From: Ruminococcus sp. OA3
GTDB taxonomy: Bacteria > Bacillota > Clostridia > Lachnospirales > Lachnospiraceae
DNA length: 64,000 nucleotides
Direction: 5' to 3'
Assembly (NCBI RefSeq): GCF_022440845.1
Contig: NZ_JAKNTO010000001.1
Location: 3,658,001 to 3,722,000, forward strand
The notes under the pieces are model-generated. The model did no database searches and was not told the origin of the DNA. It saw only the letters and a list, made by a program, of their open reading frames with translations. The position numbers and the translations under genes are program-made. Shown piece by piece: positions 36,764 through 45,622 of this stretch. Each line of letters starts with the position of its first letter. The first letter of the stretch is position 1.

Positions 36764-36802
36764 GATAATACTAAGCTCGAAAAAACCTCGCTAAGTGTTA
36801 TC
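36764..36802. repeat. Hairpin repeat between rpmC and rpsQ, same family in inverted orientation
   Basis: Arms GATAATACTAAGCTCG and CTCGCTAAGTGTTATC around an A-rich centre. It matches module b of the 94-bp array read from the other strand. A second hairpin (GTTCTT/AAGAAC with GCGAAGCGAG, 36734-36760) lies beside it. Confidence 0.78.
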
Positions 36803-36805
36803 TGC

Positions 36806-37015
36806 CTACTGTGCTGCATTTGCCTTTTGGGCAATCACCGTCTGGATTCTGGCAATATTTTTACGAACCTCTTTGATTCTGCTTGTATTGTCCAATTGAT
36901 TGGTTGCATTCTGAAATCTCAAATTAAAGAGTTCTTTTTTAGCAGCTACTAATTCTTCCTGTAATTCTGCAGCTGATTTTGTCTTTAAATCTTCTACATA
37001 ATTTTTAATTTTCAC
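36806..37015 (-). CDS. rpmC: 50S ribosomal protein L29
   Basis: 69 residues with [19 protein letters not shown] and [18 protein letters not shown], the two-helix L29. The start is GTG at 37015 inside the end of rplP (11-bp overlap), after GGTGAT. A GTG three codons upstream is less well placed. Confidence 0.93.
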   Translation of the reverse strand: MKIKNYVEDLKTKSAAELQEELVAAKKELFNLRFQNATNQLDNTSRIKEVRKNIARIQTVIAQKANAAQ

Positions 37016-37442
37016 TGTTATCACCGCCTTCTAAGTCTGCACGAGAAACGATTTTACATTTACATGGTAACTTATGCATAGCAAGACGCAACGCTTCGCG
37101 GGCAACCTCTTCCGGAACTCCTGCGATTTCGAACATTACGCGGCCTGGTTTTACAACTGCTACCCAGTATTCCAGGGCACCTTTACCGGAACCCATACGT
37201 GTTTCTGCTGGTTTCGCTGTTACTGGTTTATCTGGAAAAATTTTAATCCAGACTTTACCACCACGTTTGATATAACGGGTCATCGCAACACGGGCTGCCT
37301 CAATCTGGTTTGACTTAATCCAACATGGTTCGGTTGCAACGATACCGAATTCACCATAATTGATTTTATTTCCTCTTAATGCTTTTCCTTTCATGGATCC
37401 GCGGAATTGTTTACGACGTTTTACTCTCTTTGGCATTAACAT
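37005..37442 (-). CDS. rplP: 50S ribosomal protein L16
   Basis: 145 residues: [55 protein letters not shown]. It supports the A-site and the peptidyl transferase centre. Start 2 nt after the rpsC stop. Confidence 0.97.
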   Translation of the reverse strand: MLMPKRVKRRKQFRGSMKGKALRGNKINYGEFGIVATEPCWIKSNQIEAARVAMTRYIKRGGKVWIKIFPDKPVTAKPAETRMGSGKGALEYWVAVVKPGRVMFEIAGVPEEVAREALRLAMHKLPCKCKIVSRADLEGGDNSEN

Positions 37443-37444
37443 AA

Positions 37445-38104
37445 TTATTTATCGCTCCCTTCCTTAGCTCCTTTGGTTGGAAGTACTTCGCCATTGTAGA
37501 TCCACGCTTTTACGCCAACTTTGCCGTATGTGGTATCTGCTTCTGCGAAACCATAGTCGATATCTGCTCTTAAAGTCTGAAGCGGGATATTTCCTTCGCT
37601 GTAGAACTCTGTACGAGCCATATCTGCTCCACCAAGACGTCCTGACACTGATGTTTTGATTCCTTTAGCTCCGGCTTTCATTGTTCTGGACATGGTTGAT
37701 TTCATCGCACGTCTGAATGAAATACGGTTTTCCAGCTGCAATGCGATATTTTCAGCGACAAGCTGTGCATCTTTATCCGGTCTTTTCACTTCTTTAATAT
37801 CTACGATCAGTTTCTTTCCTGTAACCTGTTTCTGAAGTTCAGCTTTTACTTTTTCAATTTCAGAACCGCCCTTACCGATCACGATACCCGGTTTTGCTGT
37901 ATAAATGATAACTTTAACAACTTCTGATGCTCTTTCGATTTCAATTCTGGAAACACCGGCGCTGTACAGTTTTTTCTTCAGAAATGTTCTGATATTATAG
38001 TCTTCCACTAAGTAATCTGCAAAATCGCTTTCTGCATACCATCTGGAATCCCAGTCTTTGATAACTCCGACTCTAAGTCCATGTGGGTTAACTTTCTGTC
38101 CCAT
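37445..38104 (-). CDS. rpsC: 30S ribosomal protein S3
   Basis: 219 residues: [22 protein letters not shown] domain [21 protein letters not shown]-terminal [15 protein letters not shown]. It forms part of the mRNA entry site. Confidence 0.98.
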   Translation of the reverse strand: MGQKVNPHGLRVGVIKDWDSRWYAESDFADYLVEDYNIRTFLKKKLYSAGVSRIEIERASEVVKVIIYTAKPGIVIGKGGSEIEKVKAELQKQVTGKKLIVDIKEVKRPDKDAQLVAENIALQLENRISFRRAMKSTMSRTMKAGAKGIKTSVSGRLGGADMARTEFYSEGNIPLQTLRADIDYGFAEADTTYGKVGVKAWIYNGEVLPTKGAKEGSDK

Positions 38105-38115
38105 GATTGCCCTCC

Positions 38116-38502
38116 TTATCTTTCATCCAACACGACAGAGATATGACTCGTTCTTTTTTCGATTCTGTATGCTCTGCCCTGTGCTCTCGGTTTAATTCTC
38201 TTCATCGTAGGTGCTTTGTTTGCATAGCACTCAGCAATGTAAAGGTTGTCAGCACTCATGCCATTGTTGTTCTCTGCATTTGCGATTGCGGATTCTAACA
38301 GTTTCTTGATAACGCTGGAAGCGTATCTGGGATTGTATGTCAAGATACCAAGTGCTGTTTTCACATCCTTGCCGCGGATTACATCCAGTACATAACATGC
38401 TTTCTGTACGGACATTCTTGCGTAGGATAATTTCGCAGATGGTCTTGTGTCTTTATTTTCATTTCTTGCTCTCTTAATTTGACTTCTGTGTCCTTTTGCC
38501 AC
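38116..38502 (-). CDS. rplV: 50S ribosomal protein L22
   Basis: 128 residues: [31 protein letters not shown] and the exit-tunnel loop [20 protein letters not shown]. Standard for L22. Confidence 0.98.
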   Translation of the reverse strand: MAKGHRSQIKRARNENKDTRPSAKLSYARMSVQKACYVLDVIRGKDVKTALGILTYNPRYASSVIKKLLESAIANAENNNGMSADNLYIAECYANKAPTMKRIKPRAQGRAYRIEKRTSHISVVLDER

Positions 38503-38532
38503 GAGAAAAGCCTCCTTTCAATATCCTAACGA

Positions 38533-38814
38533 TTAACGAACTCCTGATCTCTTTTCGTCTTTTCCATGTCCTCTGTAAGTTCTGGTTGCCACGAACTCAC
38601 CGAGTTTGTGTCCAACCATATCCTCTGTAACATATACCGGCACATGTTTTCTTCCATCATGGACAGCAATTGTATGTCCAACGAACTGCGGGAAGATTGT
38701 GGAACGACGTGACCAGGTTTTAATAACTGTTTTATTGCCAGATGCATTCAGAGCTTCTACTGCTTTGAGTAAGCTTTTATCTGCAAAAGGTCCTTTTTTC
38801 AGTGAACGAGCCAT
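38533..38814 (-). CDS. rpsS: 30S ribosomal protein S19
   Basis: 93 residues: [40 protein letters not shown]. It lies in the 30S head with S13. Between rplB and rplV. Confidence 0.98.
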   Translation of the reverse strand: MARSLKKGPFADKSLLKAVEALNASGNKTVIKTWSRRSTIFPQFVGHTIAVHDGRKHVPVYVTEDMVGHKLGEFVATRTYRGHGKDEKRSGVR

Positions 38815-38827
38815 TCGCTTTCCCTCC

Positions 38828-39673
38828 TTATTTAGCTAATGCTTTACCATCTCTTCTTCTTACAATATATTTGTTTGACTGTTTATGTTTCTTTCTTGTC
38901 TTCAGACCAAGAGCAGGTTTACCCCATGGAGTACACGGACCCGGACGGCCGATACCGGTCTTACCTTCACCACCACCGTGTGGATGGTCATTCGGGTTCA
39001 TAACAGAACCACGTACGGTAGGACGGATTCCCATGTTACGTTTACGCCCTGCTTTACCGATGTTGATCAGGTTATGATCACCATTTCCAACAACACCGAT
39101 GGATGCTCTGCAGACAATCGGAACCATTCTCATCTCACCAGATGGTAATCTCAAGGTAGCGTATTTACCTTCTTTAGCCATTAACTGAGCGCCGTTTCCA
39201 GCGGAACGAACTAACTGTCCACCCTTGCCAGGATATAATTCAATGTTGTGTACCATGGTACCAACAGGAATGTCAATAAGAGGCAGGCAATTGCCCGGTC
39301 TTACTTCTGCGTGAGGTCCGTTCATAATCTTCATGCCAACCTTGAGCCCTTCCGGAGCCAGGATGTATGCTTTTTCGCCGTCCTCATAGCAGATCAGTGC
39401 GATATTTGCTGTTCTGTTCGGATCGTACTCGATACCGATTACTTTTGCTGCAACATCATCTTTTCTTCTCTTGAAATCGATGATCCTATATTTTCTTCTG
39501 CTTCCGCCTCCGCGGTGTCTCACAGTAATTTTACCCTGGTTGTTACGGCCAGAATTCTTCTTCAGGGACACTACCAGAGATTTTTCCGGTGCTGTCTTTG
39601 TGATTTCAGAGAAATCAGAACCGGTCATATGTCTTCTGGAAGGTGTATATGGGTTAAATGTCTTAATTCCCAT
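38828..39673 (-). CDS. rplB: 50S ribosomal protein L2
   Basis: 281 residues: [37 protein letters not shown], and the C-terminal [14 protein letters not shown] with the His needed for peptidyl transfer. The 179-bp gap to rplW upstream contains a hairpin repeat. Confidence 0.98.
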   Translation of the reverse strand: MGIKTFNPYTPSRRHMTGSDFSEITKTAPEKSLVVSLKKNSGRNNQGKITVRHRGGGSRRKYRIIDFKRRKDDVAAKVIGIEYDPNRTANIALICYEDGEKAYILAPEGLKVGMKIMNGPHAEVRPGNCLPLIDIPVGTMVHNIELYPGKGGQLVRSAGNGAQLMAKEGKYATLRLPSGEMRMVPIVCRASIGVVGNGDHNLINIGKAGRKRNMGIRPTVRGSVMNPNDHPHGGGEGKTGIGRPGPCTPWGKPALGLKTRKKHKQSNKYIVRRRDGKALAK

Positions 39674-39796
39674 TGTTGTTTCTCCTTTCGATGTTTATTA
39701 TCACGCTTTACCTGCGTATAAGTTGTCACATGTGTGACTGTGCAATCTATGCTTGCTGAGGAAGTTCGATTCACTAAGTTCTTTCAAACAAGCTTC

Positions 39797-39841
39797 GCAC
39801 TAAATTCACCCTGCGTCTGTCGACTTGTGCTCATTAAGTGC
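39797..39841. repeat. Hairpin repeat between rplW and rplB
   Basis: Ends GCACTAAATTCA and CTCATTAAGTGC, inner GCGTCTGTCGAC. It is closely similar to the copies at 34312-34355 and 26863-26907, so the same element occupies three spacers. Confidence 0.75.
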
Positions 39842-39852
39842 TCGGGCTTAGT

Positions 39853-40152
39853 CTACAGCCCCTCGAAAATCTCAATGTCTTTGCTGTCTGCTGTCAGAGC
39901 AACAATTGCTTTTTTCGTTTTGGCAGTTCTTCCGACTTTCATGCCGCGGCGTTTTTTCTTACCATCCATGTTCATGGTGTTAACGCTCTTTACTTCTGTT
40001 CCTTCGAACATTTTTTCAACTGCTTCTTTAATCATAGTCTTGTTTGCTTCCGGGTGAACAAGGAATGTATATTTCTTTTCTCCCATTGCATTCATACTTT
40101 TTTCCGTTACGACTGGTTTAAGGATTACATCATAATATTGAATGTTAGCCAT
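39853..40152 (-). CDS. rplW: 50S ribosomal protein L23
   Basis: 99 residues: [40 protein letters not shown]. It docks trigger factor and SRP at the tunnel exit. Its ATG overlaps the rplD stop by one base. Confidence 0.98.
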   Translation of the reverse strand: MANIQYYDVILKPVVTEKSMNAMGEKKYTFLVHPEANKTMIKEAVEKMFEGTEVKSVNTMNMDGKKKRRGMKVGRTAKTKKAIVALTADSKDIEIFEGL

Positions 40153-40772
40153 TATGCGTACACCTCCTCAATTGAAGCAACAGCAGCTTTCGTCACGATC
40201 ACTGTGTTGTATTTTAAGATATCGTAAACATTAATTGTGTTTGTGGAAGCCGTCATCACATCCGGAATATTTCTTGCGGACAGCGTAATATTATTGTTAT
40301 CACCATTCAAAACAACTAATGCTTTATTTACTTTCAGGTTATCGAGAACCTTTTTCATATCCTTTGTTTTGATTGCATCCAGTTTCAGATCATCCAGTAC
40401 AATCAGTTTGTTTTCCTGCACACGAGATGTAAGTGCGGACTTCAGAGCCAGTCTTCTCTCTTTTTTATTCATTTTGAAAGAGTAGTCTCTTGGAGTCGGA
40501 GCAAATACAACACCGCCGCCTGTCCACTGTGGAGATCTCGTTGAACCCTGTCTTGCGTGACCGGTACCTTTCTGTCTCCATGGCTTTCTTCCACCGCCTC
40601 TGACTTCAGAGCGTGTTTTTGCTTTCTGTGTTCCCTGACGATTATTTGCAAGCTGACGTACAACAGCCATATGCACGAGGTGTTCATTCACATTAACACC
40701 GAACACTGCATCGTTCAGCTCCATTGTGCCAACTTCATTGCCTTCCATATTATAAACAGATACGTTTGCCAT
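40152..40772 (-). CDS. rplD: 50S ribosomal protein L4
   Basis: 206 residues: [16 protein letters not shown], the tunnel loop [19 protein letters not shown], and [18 protein letters not shown]. In several bacteria L4 also represses the S10 operon through the leader RNA. The start is the ATG at 40772, 9 nt after AGGAGG; the open frame is 14 codons longer. Confidence 0.98.
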   Translation of the reverse strand: MANVSVYNMEGNEVGTMELNDAVFGVNVNEHLVHMAVVRQLANNRQGTQKAKTRSEVRGGGRKPWRQKGTGHARQGSTRSPQWTGGGVVFAPTPRDYSFKMNKKERRLALKSALTSRVQENKLIVLDDLKLDAIKTKDMKKVLDNLKVNKALVVLNGDNNNITLSARNIPDVMTASTNTINVYDILKYNTVIVTKAAVASIEEVYA

Positions 40773-40845
40773 CTGTGTGTTCCTCCTTTCCTCATGTCTG
40801 CCGCATGGCATCATGGTACACCTTTAGGTGTTTCCTACAAAAAAA

Positions 40846-41481
40846 TTATTTTATAGTTTTAACGGTTTCTTTAATCGTTACCAAAGATTTTTTAGGTCCT
40901 GGTACAGCACCTTTTACCAGCAGCAGGTTGTTCTCTGCATCTACGCTTACGATCTCCAGGTTCTGGATCGTAATTTTCTTGTTCCCCATCTGACCCGGCA
41001 TTTTCTTACCCTTGAATACTTTACTCGGATCGGACGCAGCACCGTTGGAACCTGCATGACGGTGATATTTGGAACCATGAGTCATAGGTCCTCTGGACTG
41101 TCCATGTCTCTTGATGGCACCCTGAAAGCCTTTACCTTTGGAAATTGCTGTCGCATCAACTTTGTCACCTGCTTCAAAGATATCAGCCTTGATTTCCTGT
41201 CCTAATTCAAAACTTTCCGCATCATCGAGTTTAAACTCTCTGACGAATCTCTTATACGAAACGCCTGCTTTTTCAAACTGTCCTTTCATTGGTTTATTCA
41301 CAAGTTTTTCTCTCTTGTCAACATAACCAACCTGTACTGCACTGTATCCGTCATTGTCGACAGTTTTTACCTGTGTTACCACACAAGGTCCAGCCTGCAG
41401 CACAGTTACCGGAGTTAATACTCCATCTTCGTTGAAGATCTGTGTCATACCGATCTTTGTTGCTAAAATCGCTTTCTTCAT
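40846..41481 (-). CDS. rplC: 50S ribosomal protein L3
   Basis: 211 residues: [60 protein letters not shown]. An early 50S assembly protein. The 119-bp gap to rpsJ shows no recognisable element. Confidence 0.98.
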   Translation of the reverse strand: MKKAILATKIGMTQIFNEDGVLTPVTVLQAGPCVVTQVKTVDNDGYSAVQVGYVDKREKLVNKPMKGQFEKAGVSYKRFVREFKLDDAESFELGQEIKADIFEAGDKVDATAISKGKGFQGAIKRHGQSRGPMTHGSKYHRHAGSNGAASDPSKVFKGKKMPGQMGNKKITIQNLEIVSVDAENNLLLVKGAVPGPKKSLVTIKETVKTIK

Positions 41482-41600
41482 TTCTTTACCTCCTGCTTAA
41501 TCTACAGCGGATTACACTGTGTTGTGCAATCATCCTAGACAGAAAGTCAATACACGATGTAATCATTATATTAACCTGTAGGATAATTTACTTCATTTCA

Positions 41601-41921
41601 TTATTTTTTGTTTTTCATTTTGATATCAATGTATACACCTGCCGGCATTTCCAGTCTGGATAATGCATCAACCGTTCTCTGGGTCGGTGTAACGATATCG
41701 ATCAGTCTTTTATGAGTTCTCTGCTCAAACTGTTCTCTGGAATCTTTGTACTTATGAACCGCTCTAAGAATTGTAACTACCTCTTTCTTAGTCGGAAGTG
41801 GGACCGGTCCACTCACTACTGCTCCATTCTTTTTTACAGTTTCGATAATTTTGCTTGCAGATGCATCAACCAGCTGATGATCATAAGCTTTCAATGTGAT
41901 TCTCATTACTTGACTTGCCAT
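41601..41921 (-). CDS. rpsJ: 30S ribosomal protein S10
   Basis: 106 residues: [60 protein letters not shown]10 also pairs with NusB in antitermination. The start is the ATG at 41921, 11 nt after AAGGAGG; the frame stays open 63 codons upstream through the leader, but that stretch lacks a ribosome site. First gene of the operon. Confidence 0.98.
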   Translation of the reverse strand: MASQVMRITLKAYDHQLVDASASKIIETVKKNGAVVSGPVPLPTKKEVVTILRAVHKYKDSREQFEQRTHKRLIDIVTPTQRTVDALSRLEMPAGVYIDIKMKNKK

Positions 41922-42142
41922 AAAAAAAGTCGCCTCCTTTTCGCACTTTTCGAGTACGACAAGCGGTGACTGTACACATCCCCGGGTGTGTCCTAAAATC
42001 ACACGCGGCATTCCATTCTTACCATGGACTTTTTTAACTTGTACAGTGACTTGTCGCCAGTTTTCTAACTTGACATTCGCTCCACGGAAAACCTGCAGTT
42101 TCTGCAGCAACCTCGCGCTTCACAGCTATCAATGTCACAACA
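41922..42142 (-). promoter_or_regulatory. Structured leader of the S10 operon
   Basis: About 220 nt between promoter and rpsJ. A long-range stem pairs 42040-42057 (GCGACAAGTCACTGTACA) with 41956-41976: 8 pairs (ACTGTACA/TGTACAGT), an internal loop, then 8 more (GCGACAAG/CTTGTCGT). Inside it are smaller hairpins (CCAT/ATGG) and a GTCC/GGAC closing helix. A T-run lies between the AAGGAGG and the ATG. Autogenous control by L4 or another ribosomal protein is likely by analogy but not shown. Confidence 0.7.
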
Positions 42143-42148
42143 TGAATC

Positions 42149-42177
42149 ATTATAAACGAAACCCCTCGCAAATGCAA
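42149..42177 (-). promoter_or_regulatory. Promoter of the S10 ribosomal operon
   Basis: Minus-strand TTGCAT (42172-42177), 17-bp spacer, TATAAT (42149-42154). The -35 and spacer lie inside the terminator of the gene upstream. Confidence 0.85.
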
Positions 42178-42188
42178 GGGGTTTTTTT
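42159..42188 (-). terminator. Terminator of the SipW-like gene, overlapping the S10 promoter
   Basis: Arms AAACCCCT and AGGGGTTT with further GCA/TGC pairing. The T-run is strong on the plus strand (seven T) and interrupted on the minus strand (TTTCGTTTAT). No plus-strand gene ends here. Confidence 0.72.
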
Positions 42189-42217
42189 CATTTTCTAGAT
42201 TTTTTTTCATGTTTCGA

Positions 42218-43375
42218 TTAAAGCAAATCCGAATAGTCAAGAATCGTCACACCGCTGTCTTCATCTTTTACCACACCCGGCTCCTCACCTTCTTCTTTTG
42301 CTCTTCTCAGCAATTCTTCCGCTGTGCAGACAGGCATGGCAAGTGTCTTTTCTTCCATCTGTTCTTCTTCTGTTTCCGGCTCTTCTGTTTCCTCAGCCTC
42401 TTCTTCTGCCGATTCTGCAGTCTCCGCTGACTCTTCCTCCTCCGGTTCCTCCCACAGATCTCCTTCATCAGTCGTTTCAAATTCCTGCAGCAGAACGCGA
42501 AGATCATCATCTGCTTCCGGCTCAGTACCGGACTCCTGAACGTCCCCGCCATGACCACCTGACACAAGTGCCTCCTCCTGCCGCAGAAGCTGCTCTATCT
42601 CAAGGACATCTTCCGCTTCTTCTACCGGTTCTGCCTCAGGCTTAAACTCAGGCTCTTCCGGAATGATTTCCAGCTCTTCCGTCTCAAAGGCATCTGCCAG
42701 TATATTTTCCTCAGCGTACGGTGTCTCTGACCTCCCGCCCTGAAGTCTTTCCTGCTCAACAACACTTGATACGGCTGACGCGATCGCATTGCTGGCCTCT
42801 TCCATGATCTGCGAGGACATATCGACATGAACCGGACGTCTCACCGGCCGTTCTGTTTCATACTCCTCCTCAGCATCCTCATCATCCTCGTCTTCCTCGT
42901 CGTCATCAGGACGCCAGAGTTCTGCCAGAACAAAAAGAATCACGACAAACACAACAGCCAGACCTATGATGATCAACCCTTCCGTACTTTTCATCGCCAT
43001 CGAAATATATCCGATAAACGGAACGCTCAAGACCACTTTCGGTACATTTGAACGAAATGTTTTCGTAACCGGCTCTGAATTCGGATTTTTTGTGTCTTCG
43101 AGCACACATGCGCCATCACTGGTATCTATGCTTTTGACACGATATACATAATTGCTGTCACTTTCAGACACAAGTACATCGTCACCAATTTCAAGTTCTG
43201 TAACTTTATCATCTATCGCATAAGTCACGGATCCTTTGCCAAGGTTCGTATCCATATCCACTTCATCGATGATTACTGTCGTCACCCCTGCCAGAGGCGG
43301 AATCAGCAGAGCTCCCGCAACCACAATGGAAAGCAGCAGAATAATGTTTACAATCCATTTTAAAAATCTTGCCAT
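42218..43375 (-). CDS. Membrane protein with degenerate SipW-type signal peptidase fold and acidic tail
   Basis: A 385-residue protein. An N-terminal membrane segment (about 8-30) is followed by an outside beta-rich domain (about 35-128; DVLVSESDSNYVYRVKSID and PKVVLSVPFIGYI resemble the SipW/archaeal-type S26 fold), a second membrane segment (about 133-152) and a long cytoplasmic tail dominated by Glu and Asp (155-385). The catalytic GSMEPT-like motif of signal peptidases is absent, so it is probably not a protease. The function is unknown. It has AAGGAG before the ATG and a weak promoter (TGTACA-17-TAGAAT) upstream. Confidence 0.72.
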   Translation of the reverse strand: MARFLKWIVNIILLLSIVVAGALLIPPLAGVTTVIIDEVDMDTNLGKGSVTYAIDDKVTELEIGDDVLVSESDSNYVYRVKSIDTSDGACVLEDTKNPNSEPVTKTFRSNVPKVVLSVPFIGYISMAMKSTEGLIIIGLAVVFVVILFVLAELWRPDDDEEDEDDEDAEEEYETERPVRRPVHVDMSSQIMEEASNAIASAVSSVVEQERLQGGRSETPYAEENILADAFETEELEIIPEEPEFKPEAEPVEEAEDVLEIEQLLRQEEALVSGGHGGDVQESGTEPEADDDLRVLLQEFETTDEGDLWEEPEEEESAETAESAEEEAEETEEPETEEEQMEEKTLAMPVCTAEELLRRAKEEGEEPGVVKDEDSGVTILDYSDLL

Positions 43376-43507
43376 TCTTATTCTCTCCTTGTATTTAAAT
43401 TCCCATTACTTTTTATTCTAACATCAGATTTGGAATCTGTACACAAAAAAATATATAAAATATTTGCTTCCGCACACCCCGGACAGCCATTCCCGCCCGA
43501 AAGCACC

Positions 43508-43536
43508 TTGCCCCACACATGATTATGAATTATAAT
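43508..43536 (+). promoter_or_regulatory. Promoter of the GNAT gene
   Basis: TTGCCC (43508-43513), 17-bp spacer, TATAAT (43531-43536), 26 nt upstream of the ATG. Confidence 0.62.
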
Positions 43537-43562
43537 AGCTTCAATTGGAGGTAATATCTATT

Positions 43563-44315
43563 ATGAATTCTGACATCAAAACCATCGAAGACCTCTCATT
43601 AAATGCCTGGCCTTCACACCAGATACAGATATACGACGGCTGGCTGCTTCGGTTTTCCTATTTTTATACACACCGTACAAACAGTGTGGAACAGATTGGC
43701 CTTTCCACCATTCCCATTGATGATAAAATCGAATACTGTGAGCAGGTCTACCGAAAGTGGGGAACCCCTTCCATATTTAAAATAAGCCCCCTCGTAGACA
43801 GGATCTTCGACAGAGAACTGGAACGCCGCGGTTATACAACAGAGCATACAACAGACGTCATGACACTGGACCTAAAACAGTTCAGTCCCTGCCGTAACGT
43901 TTCCGAGGTTATTTTAGAGCAGACGATATCACCCCGGTGGATCAGCGGACTGTTCGAATTAAAAGGCACCACCAATGCAACACACCGCCAGATCGTCCCC
44001 TCGATGTACCGCGCAATACCCAAAGATACGATTGCCGCATCAATTATCACAGACGGAAAAATCGCCGCAACCGGACTCGGCATCATGGACCGGGAATTTA
44101 TCGGCCTGTATGCCATTCACGTCCATCCTGCCTGCCGGGGGCGCGGATATGCCCGCGCAATCTGCAGTGCAATTTTACACGAGGGAATAAAGCAGGGCGC
44201 ATCACGCTCCTATCTTCAGGTAGTCTCCGGCAACAAACCGGCCGAAATGCTTTACCGTTCCTTCGGATACGAACCCCTCTATACATACTGGTTCCGTATT
44301 CTTCCTCTGCATTGA
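43563..44315 (+). CDS. GNAT family N-acetyltransferase
   Basis: A 250-residue protein with the acetyl-CoA-binding GNAT core at the C-terminus: LYAIHVHPACRGRGYARAI (about 180-200, the RGRGYA pyrophosphate loop) and SGNKPAEMLYRSFGYEPLY. The N-terminal 120 residues look like a degenerate second GNAT half. The substrate is unknown. The start is the ATG at 43563, 11 nt after GGAGG; a TTG six codons upstream overlaps that site. The PAP2 gene follows by 41 bp on the same strand. Confidence 0.87.
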   Translation: MNSDIKTIEDLSLNAWPSHQIQIYDGWLLRFSYFYTHRTNSVEQIGLSTIPIDDKIEYCEQVYRKWGTPSIFKISPLVDRIFDRELERRGYTTEHTTDVMTLDLKQFSPCRNVSEVILEQTISPRWISGLFELKGTTNATHRQIVPSMYRAIPKDTIAASIITDGKIAATGLGIMDREFIGLYAIHVHPACRGRGYARAICSAILHEGIKQGASRSYLQVVSGNKPAEMLYRSFGYEPLYTYWFRILPLH

Positions 44316-44356
44316 CAATATAATATAGATATAACTATAAAAGGAGTATTTAACAT

Positions 44357-45262
44357 ATGGATTTCTTACGATTACTGGCTGAACACCGCACGCTGCCGCT
44401 CGATGCGCTTTTTCAGTTTATCACTCTGTTCGCACAGGAAACATTTGTCGTGGCAGTCATTTGCTGGTATTACTGGGGACGTGATAAAAATCTGGCTTAC
44501 ACGCTTGGGTTCACCTACTTTCTCTCCGGACTTACCATCCAGGGACTGAAAGTTACTTTCCGGATACCGCGGCCCTGGGTGCTGGACCCGGACTTTTCTC
44601 CTGTAAAATCCGCCGTTCCCGCTGCGACAGGCTATTCATTCCCAAGCGGCCATACCCAGAGCGGTACTGCTCTGTTTTCAACACTTGGTTTTTCCTCAAA
44701 AAAAACCGTGACCCGGTTCCTGTATTTTTCCATGATTGTACTGATCGGTTTTTCCAGGCTTTATCTTGGTGTGCACACTCCAAAAGACGTCCTGGTTTCG
44801 ATGGCTGTAACATTTGCAATCTCAGCACTTGTATGGAAATACGGGCGCCCTCTGCTTGACAGTACAAGATACGATCTCACCGTCAGCCTGCTGATGATCC
44901 TTGTATCCTGTATACTTATCATTTACAATTTTACCTTATACCATACAGGAGTTCTCCCGGCCTCCGAAGCTGCTGATTGCTTTAAAGCCGGCGGAGCCGG
45001 CCTGGGCTTCGCAGCCGGTTTCTTTGTGGAAAGACGCTGGATCAAATTCACTTACCCGGACACCTTCAGGGAAAGGCTGCTGCAGTTTTCAGTCGGTCTC
45101 CTGACCACTCTCGCGTTCCAGCAGGGGCTAAAACCCCTTCTTGGTGATTCTTTCTATGGAAGCATACTGCGCTATCTGATCGTTGTTTTCTGGGTCATCG
45201 CCTTATACCCATATCTTTTTCAGAAAATCAAAAACTCTGCTCAGCGCGGCCTCCGCGCATAA
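44357..45262 (+). CDS. PAP2-family membrane phosphatase
   Basis: A 301-residue membrane protein with the three-part phosphatase signature: KVTFRIPRP, YSFPSGHTQS and SRLYLGVHTPKD, plus about seven membrane segments. It likely removes phosphate from a lipid such as phosphatidic acid, phosphatidylglycerophosphate or undecaprenyl pyrophosphate. The extra C-terminal half (about 175-295, more membrane segments) is longer than minimal PAP2 enzymes. AAAAGGAG precedes the ATG. Confidence 0.92.
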   Translation: MDFLRLLAEHRTLPLDALFQFITLFAQETFVVAVICWYYWGRDKNLAYTLGFTYFLSGLTIQGLKVTFRIPRPWVLDPDFSPVKSAVPAATGYSFPSGHTQSGTALFSTLGFSSKKTVTRFLYFSMIVLIGFSRLYLGVHTPKDVLVSMAVTFAISALVWKYGRPLLDSTRYDLTVSLLMILVSCILIIYNFTLYHTGVLPASEAADCFKAGGAGLGFAAGFFVERRWIKFTYPDTFRERLLQFSVGLLTTLAFQQGLKPLLGDSFYGSILRYLIVVFWVIALYPYLFQKIKNSAQRGLRA

Positions 45263-45295
45263 GCGTAACACAAAGCAGAAGTTCCATCACAGTAA

Positions 45296-45344
45296 AAAGA
45301 AGGCATCAAAAGACTGTGTGTTCACAGCTTTCGGTGCCTTCTTT
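45296..45344. terminator. Bidirectional terminator between PAP2 and crh genes
   Basis: Arms AAAGAAGGCA and TGCCTTCTTT with inner CTGTG/CACAG hairpin; suits the converging genes on both sides. Confidence 0.85.
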
Positions 45345-45364
45345 AAATTCTCATTTTATATCTG

Positions 45365-45622
45365 TTATTTACGGGATGACAGATACTTCTCAATTCCCTG
45401 AATTGCTTCCTCTTCGTCTTTGCCGTTTGCATATACAACGACACTTTCCCCCGTTGACAGCCCCAGAGTCATCATTCCCATGATGCTCTTCGCGTTAACT
45501 TTTCGCACTCCGCTCTCAATTTGAATCTCACTTTCAAATTGGCTTGCAACCTGAACAAGCATCGCCACGGGACGAGCTTCCAGTCCATTCGCCAGCTGAA
45601 TCGTAATTGGTTTCTTAATCAT
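45365..45622 (-). CDS. HPr-like protein with Glu at position 15 (Crh-type)
   Basis: An 85-residue HPr fold. The active-site His15 of HPr is replaced by Glu (ANGLEARPVA, Glu15), so it cannot relay phosphate in the sugar phosphotransferase system. Ser46 is kept (KSIMGMM), the HPr kinase site. B. subtilis Crh has Gln at 15 and the same place after whiA. It may serve in CcpA-linked repression or, as reported for Crh, in methylglyoxal synthase control. Start: ATG at 45622, 9 nt after AGGAGG; it overlaps whiA by 8 bp. Confidence 0.88.
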   Translation of the reverse strand: MIKKPITIQLANGLEARPVAMLVQVASQFESEIQIESGVRKVNAKSIMGMMTLGLSTGESVVVYANGKDEEEAIQGIEKYLSSRK

